Source: Neocallimastix lanati (nom. inval.)
Taxonomy: Eukaryota > Neocallimastigomycota > Neocallimastigomycetes > Neocallimastigales > Neocallimastigaceae
Direction: 5' to 3'
Assembly (NCBI GenBank): GCA_016946835.1
Contig: JACVTC010000749.1
Location: 1 to 10,360, forward strand
DNA length: 10,360 bases
Shown: in pieces, positions 1 to 9,300 of the stretch
Layout of the letters: each line of letters starts with the position of its first letter
Position numbering within the stretch: position 1 is the first letter of the stretch
Notes under the pieces: model-generated
Seen by the model: the letters and a program-made list of their open reading frames with translations, nothing else
What the model was told of the DNA's origin: nothing
The model's database searches: none
Made by a program: the position numbers and the translations under genes

Positions 1-75
1 ATATATTTTTTTTTTATTTTCTTGTTAAAAATTGCATCACAATTATCTATAGCATAAATATATTAAATTAAATAT

Positions 76-1247
76 TTAGATTAGATTAGTAGAAATATTT
101 ACTAATTTTGCTTTTTTCTTTTCTTCTAATCTCCTTTGACGCTCTCTTTGAAGTTCTATCTGTATTTCTTCCTCTTTTTTTCTAGCTTCTTCTTCTTTTT
201 GTTTCTATTATTATAACAATATAGATGAAAAAAAAAATTTTTTGTTTATATTATAAAAGTTAATAATTTTTTTTTTTTTTATTTTATTACAGTTATTATT
301 AATTATTATTATTTATATTATAGTTGTTGTTATTGCTAATTAATATTATTATATCTATAATTTATTTATCAACTTGTTTTTTTTTTTTTTTTTTTTTTTT
401 TGAAAATAATTATTTATTTTTTTAATTTAATTAAATAGATATAAAATAAATACTTTTAATTTTTCTTCTTTTTCTTTTCTTCGTTGTTCTGATTGTCTTT
501 TTCGTTCTAATATTTGTTGATTTCTTTTCTCCATTTCTTTTTAAATTTTATATAATTTATATAAATGAACAAATTAATATTATAACATTTAAATAATAAT
601 AAATCAGTTAAAATATTTATTATTTTATAATATATTTTATATTAACAATATATTTAGTTGATTTTTTTTTTTATTTAATTTAAATATATAAATATATAAA
701 TATATATTTAATTAATAAATTATATATCATATGGAACCTTCACAAAATTTCTTATCAGCTTTCGTAATTCTTGGTTTCGTAGATTTGAAATTTCGAATAG
801 AAGACGTCAATAAAGAATTTTTCTTTTTATTATATTTAATATTTGATGTTGGTTTAATTAATGCTTCTTCATTAGATATAGATTTGGTTAAAGATGTTAG
901 GGTTGCTTCTTCGATTGATTTGGTTGATGATATTGTAGCTGTTTCTTCAGAAGGTTTATCTTTTAAAGGTGAGGATGATAATGACAATGAGGATAATACT
1001 TCATTTTTCTTTTCATTTTCCTTTTCCTTTTTATTTAGCGAAGTAGAAAATGAAGACTTGTTTTTATTACTAGTTTGCAATAAATTCAAAGATAAATCTT
1101 TTTCTTGATTCATGATTTCAATTAGTTGACTCATTTTTAATTCATTTTCTTGATTTTGTTTTTCTACTAATCTTTTTTTTTCTCTATTTAAAAATTCATT
1201 CATTTTTTTAACTCTAGTTTTATGCTGTTCTTTTATTTGATCCTCTT

Positions 1248-1279
<32 letters not shown>

Positions 1280-1310
1280 GGAAAAAATTTCTTTCATTAA
1301 TAACTGTTAA

Positions 1311-1347
<37 letters not shown>

Positions 1348-4334
1348 TATATATATATATATATATATAAATGCTAATGATCATTACTTTTAACTTGAGA
1401 AAAAATGGTCCATGCTACAAAACATTTTGATTTGGTGGTTTGCATCCAAAATTTAATGGCCTTTATTAGTTTTATTTGTTCATTTTTGTAATTCTCTGCC
1501 TCTTGAATTAATTCTCTTTTTTTAAAATGTATGATTGATATTATTATTGTTATCATTATTATTTGAATTAAGATAATTACTACGTTTATTTTATTTTTAT
1601 TTTTATTTTTATTTTTAATTTAAATTTTATAATTAAAGTTATTTTTATATTATTTTATTACCTTTGATTTTTACTTTTTTTATATGCCTTTATCCATGTA
1701 GAAATATATAATTTTTTATTTTCCATTTATTTTTTTCCTATTATTTAAATATATATTATTATTTATGTATACATAGAATCTATAGAATAATTTGTATTAT
1801 ATCCTATATTATTCTTCTAAATGTAATTTTATGCAAAAAATGTTATATTTACCTGAAAATTATTGCATTTATATTTATCATTTACAGTTAATAAATACCA
1901 TGCTTTTAAATGAACCTTTTTTTCATGAGAGATTATAATATTAATATATTTTAAAAATATAATTATATAATCATATAAAATATTGTATATATTAATTTTT
2001 GAAAATAAATTTATTATATTTATAATATAATAAAAAAAAATTGTAGTGACATACTTTCATATGATAGATCGATTCAATACTAGTTCTATCAAGAATTTCT
2101 TCTTTTTCATTTACTAATTCTTTATTGTTGATACTATTAAAATTATTGTCATTATCATTAATATTTTCTTTTTGTTTATTAATATTATTACTTTCTATAT
2201 TATTTAGTTCATCTTTTTTACTATTAAAGTTATTGTCATTATCATTAATATTTTCTTTTGGTCTATTAATGTTATTACTTTCTATATTATTCAATTTATC
2301 TTTTAAATTATTATTTATTTTTCATTTGTTAAGATATCATTATAATTATTAGTATTTACTATAACATTTTCTGAAACATCTTTTTCATTATTATTAATAT
2401 TACATTTTTCATATAAATTTGTGTTTGAAGTAATATTATTATTTTTAGAATTTTTAATGTCCTTGTCATCTTTATTGATATCACTAATACTGCTATTAAT
2501 TACATTAATATTATAATTATATATATTATTGTCATTTTTCATAACATCATCTTAATAGTAGAATTATGATTTTTATAATTATTAATATTATCAATAATAT
2601 TAACATTATTAATTTCTTTATAATTAATAATACATTCCTCATTATTATCAACATTTTTATTATTGGATTTAATATAATTATTATTATCATTTTTATTATT
2701 ATTATTATTGGAAATAATATAATCATTATTATCATTTTCATTACTATTAATAAAAATAATATAATTTTTATTATTATTATCATTATTATCATTATTTTCA
2801 TTATTATCATTATTATCATTATTTTCATTATTATCATTATTATCATTATAATTATTATTGTCATTATGATTGTTGTCATTATTATTGTTGTCATTATTAT
2901 TATTATAGTTATTATTAGTAATGGTATCATTATTATTATATGCATTATCCTTATTATTTTTATTTATATTGCCGTTATTTATTTTATTAATAGTACTATT
3001 TTGTATTAAATCATCAATTAAATTAATCATATCATCCATGGAATATATTTTATGAGAGCATGTATCAACCGGATAGTTAGATGACTTAGAACCTGTTTTA
3101 TTATTTGCTATTTTTTCATCTTTATTTTTTCTCTTTTTTTCATAAAAAAGAGTTTCTTTTGAATTTTTATTTGAATTTATATTATTATTACTTGAGGAAA
3201 CTTTAGGTGATAAATGAAACTTATGATTTTTAATATTTATTTTATCATCTTTTTTATTCTTTATGTTCTCATGATATATCTTATCATAATCATTAAATAT
3301 ATTTTCTTTATTTTCAATATTTTCAATATTTATAACTTCTACTTCATCCTTATTACTTTTTTTATTATGCCTTTTCAATAATCCTTGTTCATTTCTATAT
3401 AATATAATAAAAGATGAAAAAAAATAATGAATAAATAATTATAAAATATAATTGCTTAAAAAAAAAGAAATATCTTGTATACTGCATTAGTATATACCTA
3501 TAATTTTTTGATTTATTTTTATTTGGTCTTTTTGTTGTTTTCTCTAATTCTTTCAATACTCTATATTCCTTTCTTTTTTATTTTTATTTTTATTTTTTTT
3601 TTTTTATTACAATATTAATTATGGGATAATATTATTAATAAAAATTATTATTTCAGTTCTTTTTATAATTTTGAAAAGTTTATATTAATATATAATTAGA
3701 GTATTCCTTTTAAGAAATTTATACCTATAAATTTCTAAATCACTTTTTAATTTTTGTTCTAATATTTCTTGTTTATATTTTTGTAATTTTTTTTCTTTCT
3801 CAAGTTGATTCTCCAATTTTTGGATTTGTAGACTATTTTATAATATATAATATATGATATATATAGATATATTGAATATATTTTAATATGATAATAAAAA
3901 TGAATAAGTTATATTTTATTTCATAATTATTAAACAAAAATATATCTTTTTTCTTTATTGAAAGTTTGACATTACTATTGCTCTACCTTGAAACTGAACT
4001 TTTTCTTTCTGATGAAATTATTTTAGCCTTTTTATTCAATGTTATTGATGTTTTATTAATACTTTTATTTAATGAAGATAAATAATTTGGAATATTGGTA
4101 GCCCATGATTGTAATAATGAACTTGCTAACATATATATATATAACATAAATATATATATTATCATTTAAAGAATTATTATATATTACATAATATATATAA
4201 TAAGAATTTTTTGATGTTATACTATTTATAGATATTATATATATAATACCTGTCAAATTATTTTCATCATTTTCTATGGTAATATTTGCAAGAGAAATGA
4301 ATTCTTTTGAATTTAAATCAAAAATAAAATTCAT
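76..4334 (-). CDS. Multi-exon Asn-rich coiled-coil protein with Sfi1-like Trp repeats (~924 aa), function unassigned
   Basis: Seen: eleven exons join in a consistent phase: 4334-4250, 4125-3987, 3832-3725, 3572-3498, 3394-2055, 1915-1853, 1737-1662, 1515-1395, 1290-738, 536-454, 204-76. Introns are 103-249 bases and GT-AG (GTATGT, GTAATA, GTAAAT among the donors). The start MNFIFDLNSKEF has A at -3; the stop is TAA at 78-76. By residue: 1-75 Ser/Asn-rich with one Trp (W36); 75-136 charged coiled coil (LQIQKLENQLEKEKKLQ); 136-582 Lys/Asn-rich to Asn/Asp-rich; 583-669 Trp-rich; 670-924 Lys/Glu coiled coil. No signal peptide or membrane segment is visible. Odd: three exon frames need one extra base each (near 2545, 2320 and 1715), and the 28-base A run in exon 9 makes its start uncertain. 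Inference: a cytoskeletal/basal-body coiled-coil protein. I do not recognise an exact family. I am confident of the gene and most junctions, not of the function. Confidence 0.75.
205..453 (-). other. Intron 10 of the coiled-coil gene with a 25-base T run
   Basis: Donor GTATTT at 453 and acceptor AATAG ending 205, phase 0. It joins ...KEKEEKLK to KQKEEEARKK. It contains a 25-base T run on the plus strand (377-401) and several shorter A/T runs. No other content seen. Confidence 0.65.
537..737 (-). other. Intron 9 of the coiled-coil gene, unusual GTTCCA donor
   Basis: The exon ends GAAG and the intron begins GTTCCATATG; the acceptor is TTTAAAAAG. Phase 1 on both sides gives GAA at the junction and joins two charged helices. 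The donor departs from the GTA-starting donors used by most other introns here, so the exact boundary is the least certain of the tail introns. The frame meets TGA at 729-727 if it is not spliced. Confidence 0.55.
1252..1279 (-). repeat. 28-base A run (T on plus strand) encoding poly-Lys
   Basis: Plus-strand positions 1252-1279 are all T. On the coding strand this gives nine AAA codons directly before GAG CAA GAG GAT. With 28 bases the upstream frame is open back to an AG at 1292-1291. With 29 bases a better acceptor (TTTTAACAG ending 1304) and donor (GTAATG at 1387) would be in frame instead. The start of exon 9 therefore depends on the true run length. Confidence 0.8.
1309..1369. repeat. 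AAT/AT microsatellite inside intron 8
   Basis: A run of AAT trinucleotides (about 1309-1346) passes into an AT dinucleotide run (to about 1369). It lies in the intron between the exon ending FVAWTIFSQ and the poly-Lys exon, so length change should not affect the protein. Confidence 0.85.
1395..1915 (-). other. Trp-rich region with Sfi1-like [L/I/F]xxW repeats (exons 6-8)
   Basis: Residues about 583-669 carry Trp at 588, 608, 618, 652 and 664. Four of them have a hydrophobic residue three before (LKAW, ISTW, IKFW, FVAW), and 588, 618 and 652 are spaced 30 and 34 apart. Established: Sfi1-type centrin-binding repeats have a hydrophobic-x-x-Trp core at spacings of roughly this size. Inference: this is a short run of such repeats, which would fit a basal-body protein in a zoosporic fungus. 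The stretch is split by introns 1852-1738 and 1661-1516, and exon 7 needs one extra base in its A run at 1712-1717 to stay open. Confidence 0.4.
2115..2960 (-). repeat. Asn/Asp low-complexity coding tract in exon 5
   Basis: The minus strand encodes long Asn runs broken by Asp, Glu, Tyr and Lys (for example NENNDNNDNNENNDNNDNNN). At 2775-2840 the DNA is a minisatellite of about 18 bases encoding N-D-N-N-E-N-like units. The plus-strand and other-frame readings are Ile-rich shadows of AAT/GAT codons. Asn-rich tracts are common in proteins of very AT-rich genomes and are usually disordered. No catalytic motif is present. Confidence 0.8.
2133..2294 (-). repeat. Two direct copies of an 87-base coding repeat
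   Basis: The protein shows LNNIESNNIN + RPKENINDNDNNFNS followed by LNNIESNNIN + KQKENINDNDNNFNS, copies beginning at 2294 and 2207 (87 bases apart). They differ mainly at two adjacent residues (RP versus KQ). Near identity at DNA level points to a recent in-frame tandem duplication inside the Asn-rich exon. Confidence 0.85.
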
Positions 4335-4464
4335 CTTTTATTTTAATATTTCTTTTAAAGAAATATGTCAATTATTTATAAGTATATAAATTAAAATGAA
4401 AAACAAATTAAATAGAACGAACAATATAAATTACTAATGCTGCTACATACGTTTTTATTAAAAA

Positions 4465-4515
4465 AATTTTTTTTAAATAAAATTTTAAATTTTTAATTTT
4501 ATTTAAAAAAAAATT
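4465..4515. repeat. AT-only inverted repeat (hairpin)
   Basis: The left arm (4465-4484: AA, eight T, AAATAAAATT) is the reverse complement of the right arm (4495-4515) except for one extra A in the A run, with a loop of about 10 bases. It lies about 130 bases upstream of the coiled-coil gene start. It could form a stem, but such repeats also arise by chance at this composition. Confidence 0.45.
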
Positions 4516-4849
4516 TTATTTTATTTTTTTTTTTTTTTTATGTATTTAATTTTAAACTTTTAAAATTTTGTACATCCAAATCCATTCATAAACTTAATAC
4601 TTTTTTATGTCTGTACAATATAAATATATATATATATTTTACTAATTATATCATTTTATTTGTTTTATGCTTTTTTTCTTATTTTTATTTATTTTTAAAA
4701 TCTTTAAAGAATTAAAATAAACTTTTAAACTTATAAAATGTATATATGAATAATTAATTATATAAATAATTTTTTTTTTTTTCTTGAAAAAATAAAAAAA
4801 ATCAAATCAAAAAATTAATTGTTTAAATATTAATCATTTTTTAAAAAAC

Positions 4850-4865
4850 TCATTTTATAAAATGA
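4850..4865. repeat. Perfect 16-base palindrome TCATTTTATAAAATGA
   Basis: Positions 4850-4865 read the same on both strands. It is in the intergenic region with no second copy noticed. Possible protein-binding site or chance. Confidence 0.5.
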
Positions 4866-4896
4866 TGTATTTGGTATAAAAAAAAAACTTTATTAT

Positions 4897-4976
4897 TATT
4901 TTGAATGAAAATTAAATTTTATAGAAATTTATATATATAAATAATTAATTAATTTTTGATTTTCATTGAATAAAAA
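4897..4976. repeat. Imperfect inverted repeat flanking an AT-rich spacer
   Basis: ATTTTGAATGAAAATTAAA (from about 4899) pairs imperfectly with the segment around 4952-4976 that contains GATTTTCATTGAATAAAAT. The core AATGAAAAT / ATTTTCATT is exact. No transposase or target duplication is visible, so it is noted only as structure. Confidence 0.35.
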
Positions 4977-5684
4977 TAATTTAAATATGTATAAAATAAA
5001 AATATTTATATAATAAAAATATTGCATTTTAAACCTAAAAATTTTAATACCTTCAAAAAAGAAATGTTAACATTATAAAAAATGGGTTAAATAATATATA
5101 ATCAAATTACATATCTTTAAAATTAGTGAAATATTAGTTTATAAATCATTATATAATACTATGTATTAATCATACTATAATATCAATATCAATTATTTTT
5201 AAACTATAAAAATGTTTATAATAAATAGCAAAAAACATTTTTTTTTAATCTTAAACTCAATGTCAAAATATTAATTTTTTTTTTATTGAAAATAATTAAT
5301 ATAAAAAAAATTTGGTAATAATATTAATATATTTATATAAGAATAAAAATGTCATTGAAATTTATTATTGATTGAAATATAAAAAAAAAAAAAAAATAAT
5401 AGTAGTATTACAAAGTAATACAAGTTTAAAAAAATAATTGTAATCTCTATAATTATAATAATAATTAAAAATATAAGATTATTATGATTGTTATATTTTA
5501 ATTTTTTATTTTTTTTTTTAATTTTATTCCAATATTTTACTTCAGTATTCTTTTATTGTTAAAAGGTAGATTGAAGGTTTTATAATTTAATATTTTTAAT
5601 ATCTATTTTAATAAATTTTATTCCTATATATTAGAGTATTATTTATATATGTAATTATTATTATGAAATATTATATATTATTAT

Positions 5685-5706
5685 TAATTTTATTATTTAT
5701 TATTAA

Positions 5707-5737
<31 letters not shown>

Positions 5738-5738
5738 G

Positions 5739-5821
<83 letters not shown>

Positions 5822-5990
5822 ATTATTATTACTATTATTATTATTATTATTTATTATTTATTATTTATTATTATTATTATTATCATTATTATTATTAATT
5901 ATTATTATTATTTATTACTATTACTATTATTATTATTATTATTATTACTATTATTATTATTATTATTACTATTATTGTTATAATTATTAT
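5685..5990. repeat. Long interrupted ATT/TTA trinucleotide array
   Basis: About 300 bases are almost entirely ATT units, interrupted by AATT and TTTA phase slips and a few point changes (ACT, ATC, GTT). On the minus strand this is AAT. It is not a plausible coding Asn tract because the phase slips bring in-frame TAA stops. It lies about 400-700 bases beyond the stop of the scaffoldin-like gene. Confidence 0.9.
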
Positions 5991-6391
5991 TAACTGTTTT
6001 TGTCAATTATATTAATTATATTTTAATATAATTTTTTATATAATAAAATTTATGCAAAATTGAAATTAATTTTTTTTATAATTATTATTTTAAAAATTTT
6101 AAAAATTTTTTTATTTAATATTATTTTTTACCTTCTTTTTTTTATTCTATATTACCGAAAAGTAAAAAGTAACTTTCATAAAAATATTAAGGTTTTGAAA
6201 AAAAAAATTGTTAAATCCTATATAAAATAGTTTTATTTTATTTTTTTTTATATGAAAATAGGAATATTGTTGATCCTATTTAATTTTCTGTTATAATAAT
6301 ATAGTAATAATAATTATAAAGAAATTTATTAAAATATTTTTTTTATAGTACAAAGAAATATATATAAAAATAAATATATGATATTTATGAA

Positions 6392-9300
6392 TTAATAATC
6401 GTTAAAGTATTTTTCTATTAATTGTAAGGATGGAGAACCTCCAATAACATAAGTTTCAACAATAATAGTATCAGTGGCAAAATACATTTTTGATCTATCA
6501 TAACTGGTACAGAATCCACCAGCACCTAAAGTTCTTGTTGCTGTACTTGTTGAGGCATAATCACTATTAATATAGCATTGATTATTGTTAAATGTACAGA
6601 TTGGAATGAGGGCCAGTTCAGCTGGTGTTAATTCTCTACAATTTCAGAATCACAATTAATTAAATTATAAATAGTACTTCTCTTTTGAAGACCTCTTCTT
6701 CTTCTTATTTTAGTTCCAGTAGCGGTGGTAGCCGAACGGTAAATACCATTGGTGGCAACAATGGGATTACATTCCGATTCATTACAATCCACTAAAATAT
6801 TAGAATCATTGGTAACATAGGCACCAGGACTTGTTGCCTCTAAACCACAATTTATATTTCCACCAAAGTTTAAGCAATGAACAATATATTTAGTAGTAAG
6901 AGTACCCTTATATCCAGAGACATAATAACCTTCATTAACATTTTCCTCGGAACATTGAGATCTTGATATACAATTAATTAAAACATTTGGAGTATGAGTA
7001 ATATAGTAACCAATATTTGGAGTGATAATACTACAAGAATTCAAATAACATCTAATGATAATTTTTGAAGTTTTGACGGCACCAGCGTTGATGAAATAAC
7101 GGAAGTTATTAATTGATTGATAAATACATCTAGTTGAATTACAATTAATTATACCCATTCCACCATAGGCTAAATAATAGCCAATAGTCGAAGTAGTAGT
7201 TTCACAATGGTTAGAATCACAATATATTAATTTATTTGTACCATTATCAAAACCTGCATTAATCATATAAACATCCTTTGGTTGAATAGACTGACATTTT
7301 CCGGTAGAATCACAATCTAATACATAAACAGTTTTATGATTTACAAGTCTACTTCCTAGAAATAACAAAGAAAAATAAATAAATTTAAAATTAAAAAATA
7401 ATTTTTATATAATATTTATTATATTAAATTTGCTATTATAAAAAAAATTTAAAAAAAAAAAGATACAAAAAAAAAAAAAAAACAATTAAAACAATACAAT
7501 ATCATCATGAAAAAAAAATTGCAATATAAAGCAAAAACTAAAAGAAAAAAAAATCTTTTTTCTTTTTTACATTCCATTTACATTCACAAAATAATAACAA
7601 TAATAATAATAAAAATAATAAATTATGAAAAAAATTTTTTTTCTTTTAAAATGTTTAACTTTTATATATTCAATCAATATTTACCATCAAGATAATAACC
7701 AGGAGAAGTAATTGTAGTTAAGGAAGAACCATTACAGAGGAATCCTTTCGAGTTTTTAGAATCATAAATATATTCTTGATTTGAACATAAATTGATGATA
7801 GTACAAATGGCTGTGGAGCTTACACAGTTATAAAGAGCAACATGTGAAGATAAAGAGAAATTTTCGGAATAATTACTTATTCTAATTTTTGTATTGGAAT
7901 TAACGGCAACAATACCATCTTCAATTACTTGGGTAATAGAGCTTTTAGAAATTTTAAATAAGGTATTAATGGAGTAAGGAATTCCAGGGAAAGTATCCCC
8001 TTCAACTTGAGTGTATATATAGTTGGCTTGATTATATTCATCACTGGAAACATTGATAAGGTAAGAGCTTTTTTCATTTTCATCTAATTGGGTTCTAGTA
8101 TCATTTAATTCGAATGATTTGAATACAAAATTAAGATTATCATCATCATCGTAACAATAAGTTCCTGATTGAAATATTGTTTTTTCTGTGACACCTAAAC
8201 AAGATTTCGAGCTCTTAGAAACACAAGAAACTTGACATTCAATAATATTATTATCACTCGATCCAGTATCTATGTAATATCCAGGAATGACATCAACAGT
8301 ATTACATGAGTTTAGACTTTCACAATAAATTAATCCATAATATTTGTTGTTACTGTATGTGGACTGATCAAGGAAGTAACCCGTTCCTAGTGTAGTTAGT
8401 TCAGTAGGTAAACAAGAAGCATCTGAGCATTCAATTAAAGGTTTCTCTTGCTTATCATTTTGATTATTGATATAATAACCTTCATCCGCTTCAATATATG
8501 CTATGGAACAAGAATGCTCTGTAGTACAATGAATTAATGAATTTGAACTTAAATACTGGAAAATATAATAACCGCCAGTTTCACCATTTTCATATCCACA
8601 TCTATTAGTACTATCACAATATATCAATGGCTTATCATATCTATTTGCACCACCGTTTACAAAATAACCTACACTTGGGGTGAGCTCTTTCCATTCATTG
8701 TCTAAATATAAAATTATTTGATTATTATACGATAAATAAAAATTACTTTCATTTGCTTCAACCGCTGTACAATTTGTAGCTGAATTACAATATATTAATG
8801 GTGTATTATTATTTGTATCACCATTTATATAATATGCATCAGGAGAAGCCACAATTTCTTCATAAGGAGCATCAGATTTAGCTTTTATTAAAGGATTAGT
8901 GACCTTATTACTACCTGAATTTATATAATATTCAGGGCTTGAAGGTTTAGTAACGTCATTATATAAAACTCCACAACCAAAATCACTTAAACAACGAATA
9001 ATACTTTCTGTTATACCATTACCACTAGAGTCAAAATCATAACCAAGATAATATCCTTCATCTGCATAAGTTCCAGATGTATTACGTGTATCTCTTGGAA
9101 CGACTTCATACATATTGCATGTTTCCTTAGAACAATCTATTAGTCCATCATTTGTACCCATTTTGAATATAAAATATGGTGCACCAGCTATATTTGATTC
9201 TTCTTTAATACTACAAGAAGAATTTGCGTTACATATAATTACTGATTTAGGATTGTCACCATTAATGAAAAATACTTTGGTTAAATCAGTTGTTGCTTTC

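Larger units (their letters stand above)
76..1290 (-). other. Lys/Glu-rich coiled-coil C-terminal tail (exons 9-11)
   Basis: Exon 9 begins with a poly-Lys stretch, then KEQEDQIKEQHKTRVKKMNE, a Ser/Thr/Glu-rich linker, and ADKKFCE at its end. Exon 10 (MEKRNQQILERKRQSEQRRK) and exon 11 (QKEEEARKKEEEIQIELQRE) continue an uninterrupted charged helix ending LVNISTNLI and stop. The junctions 738/536 (phase 1) and 454/204 (phase 0) keep the frame. An alternative end is possible if GTAAATATTT at about 105 is a donor and TATAG at about 53 an acceptor; that would replace the last residues with a different short tail. Confidence 0.65.
4335..6391. other. Intergenic region, no gene supported
   Basis: About 2 kb of A/T with frequent stops in all frames, no open frame with non-repetitive protein composition, no visible tRNA or rRNA motif, and no splice chain like those in the flanking genes. 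It lies downstream of the scaffoldin-like gene and upstream of the coiled-coil gene, so it should hold the polyadenylation site of the first and the promoter of the second. Neither can be pinned down in this composition. Confidence 0.7.
6640..7715 (-). repeat. Scaffoldin repeat block B (about 8-9 units, split by intron 3)
   Basis: Units include YVLDC...KC, KLIYC...HC, GIINC...RC, IIIRC...SC, VLINC...QC, YIVHC...NC, ILVDC...EC and NLINC. They alternate with MINAG, GYYLA, YFINAG, GYYIT, GYYVS and GAYVT motifs. The last unit breaks at the frame change near 6640. Several units have Cys-x4-Cys spacing, as expected if each unit has its own disulfide; that pairing is inference. Confidence 0.75.

Noticed and set aside
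731-1108. Plus-strand open frame of 125 codons
   Set aside because: It is antisense to exon 9 of the minus-strand gene, which has phase-matched splice sites and charged coiled-coil composition.
2125-3009. Plus-strand and second minus-frame Leu/Ile/Met-rich open frames
   Set aside because: They are shadow readings of AAT/GAT codons in the Asn-rich exon; the Ile-rich runs look membrane-like only because of the repeat.
5685-5990. Poly-Asn coding tract on the minus strand
   Set aside because: Phase slips introduce TAA stops and there are no flanking exons with splice-consistent frames.
7507-7695. Plus-strand 62-codon open frame
   Set aside because: It lies in scaffoldin intron 3 and is a Lys/Ile/Phe product of A/T runs.
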